The notes under the pieces are model-generated. The model did no database searches. It worked only from the letters and a program-made list of their open reading frames with translations, and was not told the origin of the DNA. From DATEXQ01 sp036846005 (lineage in GTDB: Bacteria > Patescibacteriota > Microgenomatia > UBA8517), in NCBI GenBank assembly GCA_036846005.1, contig DAIUCV010000005.1:1-40377 (forward strand): 40,377 bases of DNA, read 5' to 3'. The position numbers were made by a program, and so were the translations under genes. Below, piece by piece: positions 12,589 to 20,622 of this stretch (its first letter is position 1; each line of letters opens with the position of its first letter).

Positions 12589-12770
12589 TGCCAATATCAA
12601 GCTCAGCAAGACAAATGATGATGTCAAAAAAAGCTCAAAAAGCAGTATCATCAAAAATAAAAGAAGTAATGCACAAAGGAATAAAAGGAAAGAAAGTATC
12701 ACAGAAACAAGCTGTCGCGGTTGGTCTTTCAGTCGCAAGGAAAAAAGGATATAAAATACCAAAGAAATGA
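12588..12770 (+). CDS. Small basic protein, DUF6496-like
   Basis: 60 residues, strongly basic, with KVSQKQAVAVGLSVARKKGY, a pattern common in small phage and bacterial proteins annotated as DUF6496. Function unknown; nucleic-acid binding is plausible. It overlaps both neighbours by a few bases. Confidence 0.6.
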   Translation: MPISSSARQMMMSKKAQKAVSSKIKEVMHKGIKGKKVSQKQAVAVGLSVARKKGYKIPKK

Positions 12771-13123
12771 TATATGAATTCAAAAATGTAAAATGTCTTG
12801 AAGTTATAGACGGCGACACAATAAAAGCCCAAGTGAATATCGGGTTCTATTTAACTACAATTCAAAAATTCAGATTCTATCGCATAAACAGCCCTGAAAG
12901 CAGAACGACCGATGAGGAAGAAAAAAAGAAAGGATTGGAAACAAAAGAGTTTCTTAAAAAACTTATTGAAGGAAAAGACATAATCATAACATCTCACAAA
13001 GAAGACAAATATGGCAGGTGGCTCGTGGAAGTTTACGAAATTGATGAGAAAGGCGAAAAAGGAAGAAATATAAATGATTGGTTAGTTTTAAATAAACTGG
13101 CTATTTATAAAGATTATGACTAA
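12767..13123 (+). CDS. Thermonuclease (staphylococcal nuclease-like)
   Basis: 118 residues. VIDGDTIKA (metal-binding Asp residues), RFYRINSPES (catalytic Arg region) and EDKYGRWLVEV (Glu and Arg of the active site) match the SNase fold. It lacks a signal peptide, so it should act in the cytoplasm or virion, degrading DNA or RNA, perhaps the host chromosome. The C-terminus is slightly shorter than in secreted thermonucleases. Confidence 0.85.
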   Translation: MIYEFKNVKCLEVIDGDTIKAQVNIGFYLTTIQKFRFYRINSPESRTTDEEEKKKGLETKEFLKKLIEGKDIIITSHKEDKYGRWLVEVYEIDEKGEKGRNINDWLVLNKLAIYKDYD

Positions 13124-13292
13124 CGAACATATAATGATTATTATTCTTTGCATAGTTGCGGTAATTGTTTTATATCTTGGCGGAATGTTCAGTTACGGAA
13201 TTTCAAAAAGCGAAGCAGATAAACTTTGTAAAGACAATGGATTTAAAAAGGTTTTAGAAATAAAAGGAGACCATATAACTTGTGAAAAATAG
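13116..13292 (+). CDS. Small single-pass membrane protein
   Basis: 58 residues from ATG 13116, overlapping the nuclease stop. A hydrophobic segment (IMIIILCIVAVIVLYLGGMF) is followed by a soluble tail with two cysteines (KLCKDNGF, ITCEK). No family recognised. Confidence 0.55.
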   Translation: MTNEHIMIIILCIVAVIVLYLGGMFSYGISKSEADKLCKDNGFKKVLEIKGDHITCEK

Positions 13293-13302
13293 ATAAAATC
13301 AA

Positions 13303-13401
13303 ATGAATATAGAAACAAAAGAGATAAAGCCATATACGAGAAATGATTTTTGTGCTATGATGGTTATATGGAAGCAAGGTGTAAAAATTGCCAAAATATA
13401 G
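13303..13401 (+). pseudogene. Truncated ParB-like N-terminus
   Basis: A 32-codon frame starts MNIETKEIKPYTRNDF. The EIKPY-R-N pattern is how many ParB/Srx-type nuclease-domain proteins begin, and such genes often sit just before terminase genes. After about 16 residues the frame runs into the promoter and start of an HNH gene, and no other ParB motif is present. I read it as a gene truncated by that insertion. Confidence 0.45.
13353..13361 (+). promoter_or_regulatory. Extended -10 promoter of the HNH gene, leaderless layout
   Basis: TGCTATGAT (TGn plus TATGAT at 13356-13361) ends exactly 6 bp before ATG 13368. No -35 box is visible. It overlaps the ParB-like remnant, so it is probably part of the inserted element. 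Confidence 0.5.
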
Positions 13402-14063
13402 TTATAGCCAAAAAGTTTTGGAATGTTTTATGTTTGGAATGTAGAAAGAAAAGAGATGCTTTATGGATGATAAAATATAGGAAGCAGAAACCAGAATTAT
13501 TTAAGAAAATAGCAGAAAAGTATTACGAAAAAAATAAGGATAAAGTTTTATTCCAAAATAAAAGTTATTATATCAAAAATAGAGATTTAAAGGTAGAATA
13601 TGCCAGAAATAGAAGAAAAGAACACAAAGAGCATATTTTAAATTTATCAAAGTTAAGATATAATATAAAAAGAGAGCATATTTTAAAGCAAGCAAAAGAA
13701 AGTTATCAAAGGAGGAAAGATAAGATTGGTAAATATGGGAAAAAGTATCGTTCTGAAAATAAAGAAGATATAAGGTTAAGAAATAAAAATAGAATACATA
13801 AATTGAGGACATTAGAGCAAAGTTCCGATATTACTCATAAATGGTTAAAAGATTTATTTATAAAAAGTAAAAATTGTGTGCTTTGTAATTATGTTTTCAA
13901 TGGTATAGATAGAGATAAACATTTAGACCATATAATGCCCGTAGGGATAGGGGGAAAACATAATAAAGATAATGTTAGGTTTTTATGTAAAAATTGTAAT
14001 TTATCACGACCAAAAGACGGTAGGGATTTAACGAAAACATTAAACTTAATGGAGAACCAATAG
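13368..14063 (+). CDS. HNH endonuclease with zinc ribbon and long basic helical linker
   Basis: 231 residues from ATG 13368; TTG 13350 upstream is less likely given the promoter. CKNC...CLEC forms an N-terminal zinc ribbon. A ~110-residue Lys/Arg/Tyr-rich helical linker follows. The C-terminal HNH fold shows CVLCNYVF, HLDHIMPVGIGG and FLCKNCNLSRP. It lies between the ParB-like remnant and the small terminase gene, ending one base before the latter's start. Confidence 0.8.
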   Translation: MEARCKNCQNIVIAKKFWNVLCLECRKKRDALWMIKYRKQKPELFKKIAEKYYEKNKDKVLFQNKSYYIKNRDLKVEYARNRRKEHKEHILNLSKLRYNIKREHILKQAKESYQRRKDKIGKYGKKYRSENKEDIRLRNKNRIHKLRTLEQSSDITHKWLKDLFIKSKNCVLCNYVFNGIDRDKHLDHIMPVGIGGKHNKDNVRFLCKNCNLSRPKDGRDLTKTLNLMENQ

Positions 14064-14064
14064 T

Positions 14065-14469
14065 ATGGACACAAACACAGAAAATCCGCAAGTAGCGGAA
14101 GAAATAGTGGTAAAACCAGTTCTTAAAAATGAGAAGGGTCAATTCGTGGAAGGCACAGCAAAGCCAGAAAATAGTGGTGTTAAAAAAGGATACAGAAGTT
14201 TTGAAAAGGACTTTGATGAAGTGTGCGATGAAGTCGCCAAAGCAAACAACATAACCAACAGCGAAGCCCGTAAGATACTCATCAAGAAAGCATACAGTGA
14301 AGCCAAGAATGGACAATATAATTTTTATAAAGATATTACGGATCGTGTTTATGGCAAGGTGGTAGATAGAACCGACTTAACAACAGGTGGTGAGGTATTC
14401 GGAGGGATAACTCAAATAATCATCAACACTCCAAATGGAAAAAAGAAAACTGGAAATAAACCCAAATGA
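14065..14469 (+). CDS. terS: Probable small terminase subunit
   Basis: 134 residues, directly upstream of and overlapping the large terminase. A disordered start is followed by GQFVEGTAKPENSGVKKGYR, a phrase common at the N-terminus of phage small terminases, and then helices (EVCDEVAKANNITNSEARKI). It should recognise packaging sites and load TerL. Assignment rests mainly on position and the N-terminal motif. Confidence 0.65.
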   Translation: MDTNTENPQVAEEIVVKPVLKNEKGQFVEGTAKPENSGVKKGYRSFEKDFDEVCDEVAKANNITNSEARKILIKKAYSEAKNGQYNFYKDITDRVYGKVVDRTDLTTGGEVFGGITQIIINTPNGKKKTGNKPK

Positions 14470-15853
14470 AAAACAATACGAAGCGTGGCTTGCTCTTCAG
14501 AATCCTGACATCGCTGAAATTCATTATGGCGGCGCGGCTGGAGGCGGTAAAACTTGGCTCGGTTGCGAATCAAGGATAACAAGAGCATATGCTTATCCCG
14601 GATACAAGTCATTTATCGGGCGAAACGAATTAACCAGATTGATGAATACCTGTTTTATAACTTTTCAGAAAGTTTGTAAATTTCACAATATTCCAAATTC
14701 AGAATGGAATCTAAACGGTAAATATAATTATATTGAATTTAAAAACGGTTCAAGAATTGACTTACTTGACTTAGCTCATAAGCCTTCTGATCCGATGTAT
14801 GAGAGATTAGGTTCTCTTGAATATACTGATGGCTGGGTAGACGAAGCTGGAGAAGTGCCTTTTATGGCGATAGATATATTACAGAGTAGAATTGGAAGAC
14901 ATCGAAATGAAGAGTTTGGATTAAACCCCGATACACTTTATACATATAACCCAAACAAGGGTTGGGTTTATAGAATTTATAAAGCCTTCAAAGATAAAAT
15001 ATTACCGAAAGATATTGTGTTTATACAAGCCTTGTATTCAGACAATCCCTATACAGCAGATATTTATGGAAAGCAACTTAACAGAATTAAAGACACTGCA
15101 ATGAGAGCAAGGCTTAAGCTTGGTTCGTTTGATTATGATGATGACCCGACTTCGCTTATCAATACAGACTCGGCAATAGACCTATTCACCAATACAGTAG
15201 ATTATTCAGATGATAAGTTTATGAGCATTGACGTAGCGAGACACGGCATAGACAAGACTGTTGTATATTTATGGAAAGGTTGGACATTATACGGAGTAAG
15301 AATTTACGAGAAACAAGGCGTTGATATAACAGCCCAAAAAACTAAAGACATAGCTTCAAACGAAAGAATACCATTTAGCAATTCAGTAGCTGATGAGGAT
15401 GGAGTCGGCGGTGGAGTTGTAGATATCAATAGAGGTTTTAGAGGTTTTATAAATAATTCTCAACCTTTAGAAAATCCCGAAACAAAAGAAAAAGAAAATT
15501 ATATAAATTTAAAATCTCAATGTTCTTATAAGATTGCCGAAATGACAAATTCACATAAGATTGCAATTAAGATTGAACCCGGGCAATTTGTATCTGAAGT
15601 GGAAGGGGTAACTTACGAGACTTGGAAAGATTTGCTTTTAGAGGAACTGGGAGCGATAAAATCAAAAATAACAAACGCTGACTCAAAGCTGAGAGTGCGA
15701 AGCAAAGAAGATGTCAAAGAAGAAATAGGAAGGTCTCCGGATTTCTCTGATACACTGATGATGCGTGCTATTTTTGAATATCCAGCAAAAAAAATAAACT
15801 TTGGAAATGTTACAATCAATCGTCCTGTCTGGCAAGGATTTAATCGCAAGTAG
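14435..15853 (+). CDS. terL: Terminase large subunit
   Basis: 472 residues. The ATPase has Walker A YGGAAGGGKTW (31-41) and Walker B YTDGWVDEAGE (130-140). The RNase H-like nuclease has Asp266 in FMSIDVARHG, VADEDGVGGG (Asp320, Asp322) and SPDFSDTLMM near the end. It drives DNA into the procapsid and cuts it. The start lies 35 bases inside the small subunit gene. Confidence 0.95.
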   Translation: MEKRKLEINPNEKQYEAWLALQNPDIAEIHYGGAAGGGKTWLGCESRITRAYAYPGYKSFIGRNELTRLMNTCFITFQKVCKFHNIPNSEWNLNGKYNYIEFKNGSRIDLLDLAHKPSDPMYERLGSLEYTDGWVDEAGEVPFMAIDILQSRIGRHRNEEFGLNPDTLYTYNPNKGWVYRIYKAFKDKILPKDIVFIQALYSDNPYTADIYGKQLNRIKDTAMRARLKLGSFDYDDDPTSLINTDSAIDLFTNTVDYSDDKFMSIDVARHGIDKTVVYLWKGWTLYGVRIYEKQGVDITAQKTKDIASNERIPFSNSVADEDGVGGGVVDINRGFRGFINNSQPLENPETKEKENYINLKSQCSYKIAEMTNSHKIAIKIEPGQFVSEVEGVTYETWKDLLLEELGAIKSKITNADSKLRVRSKEDVKEEIGRSPDFSDTLMMRAIFEYPAKKINFGNVTINRPVWQGFNRK

Positions 15854-15870
15854 TATTTTTTTGAAAGATA

Positions 15871-15879
15871 TGTTATAAT
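15871..15879 (+). promoter_or_regulatory. Extended -10 promoter motif before the portal gene
   Basis: TGTTATAAT in the 56-base gap after TerL, 30 bp before ATG 15910. One of six copies of this 9-mer, all in gaps before genes in the right three quarters of the map; probably a late promoter. Confidence 0.5.
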
Positions 15880-15909
15880 ATAAAAAAAGCGTGTGTGGGC
15901 TAAATAAAA

Positions 15910-17844
15910 ATGATTGGTGAAATAACAAAACAATCACAACTTTCCGCTTATAATCCTCCGGAAGAAATAGCAAACTTCACAGCTGAAGTTAAAGGTTATT
16001 ATTCTAAAGGCTGGGAAACTCTTAATACTCCTCTTGTTGAGTTGAATGACCGTTCTGTTTTGGAAGATATGGATAGAGGTCAGAGAGTTTTCAATGCTTT
16101 CGTGGATGAAAGTATAGAAGACCCTTCAGAAGCTTGGAAATGGCGAGGAACACGAAGCAAAGCGAGAAACAAAGCAATAGCAATGCACGCTCAACTCACA
16201 GCTGGATATATAATCCCGATGTTTTTGGCTCAAAACGAAGATGACGAAGAAGATGTCCAATTCTCGGATATGATGAGAGATATTGCCGAATGGATGACAC
16301 AGAATTCCAATTACAAGTCATCGTTCCTAATGATTGCAATGGGAATGCTGATGAACCCAGTTAATTATATGTCGGCAGAATATGCTGAGATTTTCCAAAC
16401 AATAAAAGTAAAAACAGAAAAAGGATATGAGCCGAAAGAAATTTTAGATGAGATTCTTTCCGGTTTTCAAGCAAATGTTTATTCCGCTGACCAGATTTTA
16501 ATCTCTAATCTTTATGAACAAAATATTCAAAAACAAAGTTGGATTATCAAAAGACGCTGGATTGAAAAAGACGAAGCAAAAGCAAAATATGAGAATCATC
16601 CTTACTGGGAATTTGTAGAGAATGGGGTCAATGTTGTTTTTAATGAAGATGACTCAAGATTTTACGGAATAAAAGATGACGAACATCCTGACTTAGTTGA
16701 GGAAGTTACATATATCTCAAGAAGACAAGACTTGGAAGTTTGTTTTATAGGCGGGATTTATTTGGGCGATATTGATGTAAATGCTAATCCTATCAAGCAT
16801 AGAACAGCAACAGGCGCACCTAAGTATAATATCGTTCCTTTCGGATACCAGAGAATTAACGAGCATTTCTTTTTCTATAAGTCTCTTATGAACTCAATGT
16901 ATTGGGATAATCTTCTGCTGGACGCTCAATACGAACTCGGAATGAATAGAGCTTTTCTTGATACTAATATGCCGATAGCAATATCCGGCACTGATAAAGT
17001 TGATTCAGAAGTTATATTCCCTTCTGCCGTTATCGCATTTCAAGACCCGAACACAAAAATACAGCCGTTACTTCCGTCAGCCCCATTGGGTAATATGTTT
17101 AATGCAATGCAAATAACCGAACAGTCAATGGAAGAAGGGTCAATATCAAACGTATCTTCAGGGCAACTACCAGAAACTCAACAAAGAGCAACGACTGTAG
17201 CAATCGCGGAAAGAAACGCAAAGACAATGCTTATGGGAGTGGGAAAAACTCTTGCAGAATCTATCGTGCAATTCGGCGAGCTTATGGCGGATATCGCTGT
17301 AAATTATTTATCTGTTCCTCAAGTTGAAGATATGCTCGGCGACCAGATGAAGCTTAAATATAGAACTTTTATTTTAAAAGGAAAAATGGTTGGAGGGAAA
17401 GAAGTTTCCAAAGTTATAAAGTTTGACGAATCGCTTTTAACTGCAAAAATGACTGAAGAAGATGTAAAACAAGAGAATTTAAAACTTCTTAAGAAAGTCG
17501 GTTATCCCGAAAATAAACAACATCTGTATCTTGTTAATCCTGATTTATTTGCAAGAATGAAATATCTTGTAAGAGTTGAACCCGAAAGAATGTTCCCTAA
17601 AAATGAAGAATATATGCAAGCAATTTACAGTCAGCTATACGCACAGCTAAGAGCCGATCCATTGGTTTCCGCCGAAGGATTGGTAAGAAAAGTATTACAC
17701 GCATTTTTTAGAGGCGAAGCTGAAGACTTAATGGCTAAGACTCCTGTTCAACCACAACAACCGCAGACCAATCCACCACAAACTCAATTCGGGCAACAAG
17801 GACAAAATCAAGCAACAGCAAATATTCTTGCAGGAATTGCATAA
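15910..17844 (+). CDS. Portal protein
   Basis: 644 residues, immediately after TerL. Features include an acidic N-terminus, EAWKWRGTRSKARNKAIAMH, a long central alpha/beta part, and a conserved late segment SSGQLPETQQRATTVAIAER typical of podovirus-type portals. The C-terminus is Gln/Pro-rich (QPQQPQTNPPQTQFGQQGQN). It forms the dodecameric DNA channel at the capsid vertex. Length fits P22/T7-like portals. Confidence 0.85.
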   Translation: MIGEITKQSQLSAYNPPEEIANFTAEVKGYYSKGWETLNTPLVELNDRSVLEDMDRGQRVFNAFVDESIEDPSEAWKWRGTRSKARNKAIAMHAQLTAGYIIPMFLAQNEDDEEDVQFSDMMRDIAEWMTQNSNYKSSFLMIAMGMLMNPVNYMSAEYAEIFQTIKVKTEKGYEPKEILDEILSGFQANVYSADQILISNLYEQNIQKQSWIIKRRWIEKDEAKAKYENHPYWEFVENGVNVVFNEDDSRFYGIKDDEHPDLVEEVTYISRRQDLEVCFIGGIYLGDIDVNANPIKHRTATGAPKYNIVPFGYQRINEHFFFYKSLMNSMYWDNLLLDAQYELGMNRAFLDTNMPIAISGTDKVDSEVIFPSAVIAFQDPNTKIQPLLPSAPLGNMFNAMQITEQSMEEGSISNVSSGQLPETQQRATTVAIAERNAKTMLMGVGKTLAESIVQFGELMADIAVNYLSVPQVEDMLGDQMKLKYRTFILKGKMVGGKEVSKVIKFDESLLTAKMTEEDVKQENLKLLKKVGYPENKQHLYLVNPDLFARMKYLVRVEPERMFPKNEEYMQAIYSQLYAQLRADPLVSAEGLVRKVLHAFFRGEAEDLMAKTPVQPQQPQTNPPQTQFGQQGQNQATANILAGIA

Positions 17845-17856
17845 AAATATTGAATA

Positions 17857-17865
17857 TGTTATAAT
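17857..17865 (+). promoter_or_regulatory. Extended -10 promoter motif after the portal gene
   Basis: TGTTATAAT, 36 bp before ATG 17902, in the gap after the portal gene. Shares the 9-mer with five other gaps. Confidence 0.45.
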
Positions 17866-17901
17866 ATATAAAGGTCAATAAAAAATAAAATAATAAATTA
17901 T

Positions 17902-18273
17902 ATGAACGTAAAAAAATACACATTAAAAAATTCAGAAAAAGTTGATAGAGCATTGAATGGAACACTTCTTGGCAATGGTTCCAAAATTGGTGGGATTGTG
18001 AAAGAAGACGGTTCTTACGATGATGACGCTTTACTTGCCGAGTACGACAAACTCGGAGGTCTTATCACGAATAATGACGGCGATATAGTCAAAACAGGTT
18101 CTTTCTATGACTTTAAAAATAAGAAAGCAAAAACTAAAGCAGAAGTAATGTTAACTTTTAAAATCAACGGTAGAGTCGTAGACGTCCCAGAAGGAAAAGA
18201 AATGCCTAAAATTGTTGAAGCATCAAGAATTGTAGAACAAGACAAAAAGAAAAAGAAAAATATTGAAGAATAA
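17902..18273 (+). CDS. Hypothetical head-region protein
   Basis: 123 residues with GTLLGNGSKIGGIVKEDGSY and a Lys-rich end. It lies between portal and scaffold-like genes and overlaps the next gene (TAATG). It may be a minor head protein. No family recognised. Confidence 0.6.
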   Translation: MNVKKYTLKNSEKVDRALNGTLLGNGSKIGGIVKEDGSYDDDALLAEYDKLGGLITNNDGDIVKTGSFYDFKNKKAKTKAEVMLTFKINGRVVDVPEGKEMPKIVEASRIVEQDKKKKKNIEE

Positions 18274-18665
18274 TGAAAAACAAACTTATAAAATTACTTG
18301 GGGGATATACTGATATTGAAGATTTTTTAAAAGACAAGACAGTTGAGAATAAAAGGAAAATTCTTACATTAGCAGTTAAGAGATTATTCAATACGATTGA
18401 CTCCGATGATATTTTACAAGTTAAAGAAGGAGTATGGATATTTGAGGGTAGACCATTAACGAAAGATGAGGTTGATATTATAAAAAACTCGGCAAAGTCA
18501 TTTACAGAAGGTTTACTTTTTAAAATCCTTGATAAAGAATTAAGATACCAAGCCAACAGAAAGATGTTTATTGAGTCACAGAATGAGATGGATTTAATAT
18601 CAGGTAAAATACTTCTTTATTATATAGATATTATAAAAACAAGATTGAAAAGGATTGATAACTAA
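18273..18665 (+). CDS. Hypothetical head-region protein
   Basis: 130 residues, mainly helical, with EGVWIFEGRPLTKDEVDIIK and KELRYQANRKMFIESQ. Proteins of this type are often next to portal genes in podovirus-like phages, but I know no function. It ends where the structured leader of the next gene begins. Confidence 0.6.
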   Translation: MKNKLIKLLGGYTDIEDFLKDKTVENKRKILTLAVKRLFNTIDSDDILQVKEGVWIFEGRPLTKDEVDIIKNSAKSFTEGLLFKILDKELRYQANRKMFIESQNEMDLISGKILLYYIDIIKTRLKRIDN

Positions 18666-18668
18666 AAA

Positions 18669-18769
18669 GGAGTTACGAGATACCACACTATTTCGTAACC
18701 CCATTCTAGTTATCAATCAACGGGGTAACCCGATGTTGACGCCAACTAAAGGCGATTGTCTGACGAGAC
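18669..18769 (+). promoter_or_regulatory. Structured 5' leader before the scaffold-like gene
   Basis: A 119-base gap holds a 13-position stem (18669-18681 with 18690-18702; one mismatch, one wobble, 8-nt loop), a CGCC/GGCG hairpin (18740-18754) and a GTCT/AGAC hairpin (18758-18769). The right arm of the first stem can also pair ACCCC with GGGGT at 18722-18726. No frame is visible in the gap. It may regulate scaffold and capsid output; class unknown. Confidence 0.5.
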
Positions 18770-18784
18770 TCTAAACACGATGGT

Positions 18785-19501
18785 ATGGAACCTAAAATAA
18801 CGCCGGAAGGCGATGAAGTAGTAGAAGAACCTATTACTCCTAACCCAGAAGAGGAAAATCCTGAAGGAGAAAATCCTGAAGGAAATGAACCTTCAAAAAT
18901 AGATTACGAAGCTATACGACTCCAAGAAGAGGAACGAGCTAAAAAGTCTGATCCTGAGATTGCTAAACTTGCTTTCTTAAAAAGAGAAGAAAAAAGAAAA
19001 CAAGAAGAAGAACAGGAAGAAGACAAACCTTTAACTCGTAAGGAATTAGCGGAGTTTTTCGCTCAAAACAATGCCACAACGCAAAAGATTCTAACTGAAT
19101 CTCAAGCATTGGCTATTGCAAGAGCAAATACAACTTCCGAAGCAGAAGCACAGGCGGCTTTAACTTACTGGAAGAACCGTATAATTCCAACAGGGAATAT
19201 TGAGGAAGATGTCTTATTCGCTATTGGAGGCTTAAACCGAAATAAACTTATTTCTCAAAATAAGGAAATCGCAAGAGCCTTAAAAGCAAAAGACGGAATA
19301 TCCAATAATCCAGCTTCATCTCACAGAGATGCTCCACAGGGTTCAGAGCCGAAACTATCCGCAAATGATGCTGTAGCAATTAAAAGCTCTGGTTTCGTTT
19401 GGGACGGAAAAATGAGACTCTATAAAAAGAAACTTGGCGGAGAAAAAAGCAACAAGTATCTCTATTTTGACGTAAAGTCAAAAAGAACTTGGGCGGCATA
19501 G
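18785..19501 (+). CDS. Scaffolding-like protein
   Basis: 238 residues. The first ~40 are acidic and Pro-rich with a small repeat (ENPEGENPEG). A long charged coiled coil follows (RLQEEERAKKSDPEIAKL to EEEQEEDKPLTRKELAEF), then a basic C-terminus (MRLYKKKLGGEKSNKYLYFD). An acidic N-terminus, helical centre and basic capsid-binding tail just before the coat genes are typical of podovirus scaffolds. Confidence 0.65.
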   Translation: MEPKITPEGDEVVEEPITPNPEEENPEGENPEGNEPSKIDYEAIRLQEEERAKKSDPEIAKLAFLKREEKRKQEEEQEEDKPLTRKELAEFFAQNNATTQKILTESQALAIARANTTSEAEAQAALTYWKNRIIPTGNIEEDVLFAIGGLNRNKLISQNKEIARALKAKDGISNNPASSHRDAPQGSEPKLSANDAVAIKSSGFVWDGKMRLYKKKLGGEKSNKYLYFDVKSKRTWAA

Positions 19502-19543
19502 CAAAAGCGAGTAACTATATGTTACGAACTTAAAAATTAACTT

Positions 19544-19579
19544 ACGGATTATGTAAGGCGTTTTGCCGTAATAATTCGT
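19544..19579 (+). promoter_or_regulatory. Hairpin in the leader of the decoration-like gene
   Basis: ACGGATTAT (19544-19552) pairs with ATAATTCGT (19571-19579) over 9 bp with one wobble. A GGC/GCC pair lies inside. An alternative pairing is TTACGG/CCGTAA, and a small GTAAC/GTTAC hairpin lies at 19511-19525. The 86-base gap has no frame; the gene starts after an A run with no Shine-Dalgarno sequence. Confidence 0.45.
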
Positions 19580-19587
19580 TAAAAAAA

Positions 19588-20112
19588 ATGCGTGGAGATT
19601 TACAGGTCATAGGACTTCAAGGAAGTGTAACAAGATATGCTGCGGCATCTCAGACAGCTTTTTCAGCTGGCGAGCCTTTGCATTCAACAGCAACATCATC
19701 TTCAGGTGCGGCTTCAGGTAATGTTTACGTTTTAGCTGCGGCTGATACGCCAGTAATTGGAACACATAAATTCGGAGGAATTTCTTTGAGAAATTCTCTT
19801 AATGGTTCAGCTGGAACAACAGTAGCTCAATACGTAAAAGCAGCTTGCCCTGCTCCTCAGATTGGAATAATCAGAGGCAAAGCGGAGACAGCAGCAAGTA
19901 TTGATACAGCTTCAGAATTGGCGGCTATACTTCAGGATGTAACTCTTATTGACTATAACTCAACAGGAGCAACAGACGGAGGCGAACTCTACACAATCAA
20001 AGAAGTAGCATCAGCTGACACTTCAGGGCTTGAAGTAGTAAACGGAAATACAGGTCTGGGAACTCTTGATGTAACAGTAGACGCAAGAGCTTACAGACAC
20101 GATGTAGCATAA
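19588..20112 (+). CDS. Capsid decoration-like protein
   Basis: 174 residues, Ala/Ser/Thr/Gly-rich and beta-strand-rich, with AAASQTAFSAGEPLHSTAT and GTTVAQYVKAACPAPQIGII. It sits between scaffold and coat genes, where small head-decoration proteins are usual. It is now separated from the coat gene by an HNH insertion. No specific family recognised. Confidence 0.6.
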   Translation: MRGDLQVIGLQGSVTRYAAASQTAFSAGEPLHSTATSSSGAASGNVYVLAAADTPVIGTHKFGGISLRNSLNGSAGTTVAQYVKAACPAPQIGIIRGKAETAASIDTASELAAILQDVTLIDYNSTGATDGGELYTIKEVASADTSGLEVVNGNTGLGTLDVTVDARAYRHDVA

Positions 20113-20145
20113 TAATAATTGATTAAAATTTGTATATAAAATAAT

Positions 20146-20622
20146 ATGTCTTTCAAAAAAGGATATATTCCTTGGAATAAGGGCAAAAGTATTAAAGAAT
20201 CTCATCCAAATATGGGGTTTCAAAAAGGAAATAACTTTGCAGATAACCAAAGAACAAAATTTAATCAATTCAAAAAAGGTGAACATTCTTCTATTAAAAC
20301 ACAATTCAAAAAAGGATATATTCCTTGGAACTATATAGAAGACAGAACAAAAGTAAAAAACAGAGATCATCACTTTACAACAGAATATATTTCTTGGCGA
20401 AAGTCTGTTTTTGAAAGAGATGGTTATCAATGCAGAATATCTGAAGAAAAATGTGGTAAGTATGTCGAAGCACATCATATTTATTCTTGGAAAGATTATG
20501 TAGAATTACGTTATAAAATAAACAACGGTATTACTTTATGCCGCGCTCATCATCCAAGAAGTAGAGCGGAAGAGAAACGGTTAATTCCAATATTTGAGGA
20601 ATTAATGTCAGTATCAAAATGA
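20146..20622 (+). CDS. HNH homing endonuclease with NUMOD-like N-terminal repeats
   Basis: 158 residues. FKKGYIPWNKGKS, FQKGNNF, FKKGEHSS and FKKGYIPWNYIED form short N-terminal repeats like the DNA-binding NUMOD3 modules. HNH follows: WRKSVFERDGYQCRIS, VEAHHIYSW, NNGITLCRAHH. It lies between decoration and major coat genes, and its stop overlaps the coat ATG (ATGA), so translation of the coat gene may be coupled to it. Confidence 0.85.
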   Translation: MSFKKGYIPWNKGKSIKESHPNMGFQKGNNFADNQRTKFNQFKKGEHSSIKTQFKKGYIPWNYIEDRTKVKNRDHHFTTEYISWRKSVFERDGYQCRISEEKCGKYVEAHHIYSWKDYVELRYKINNGITLCRAHHPRSRAEEKRLIPIFEELMSVSK

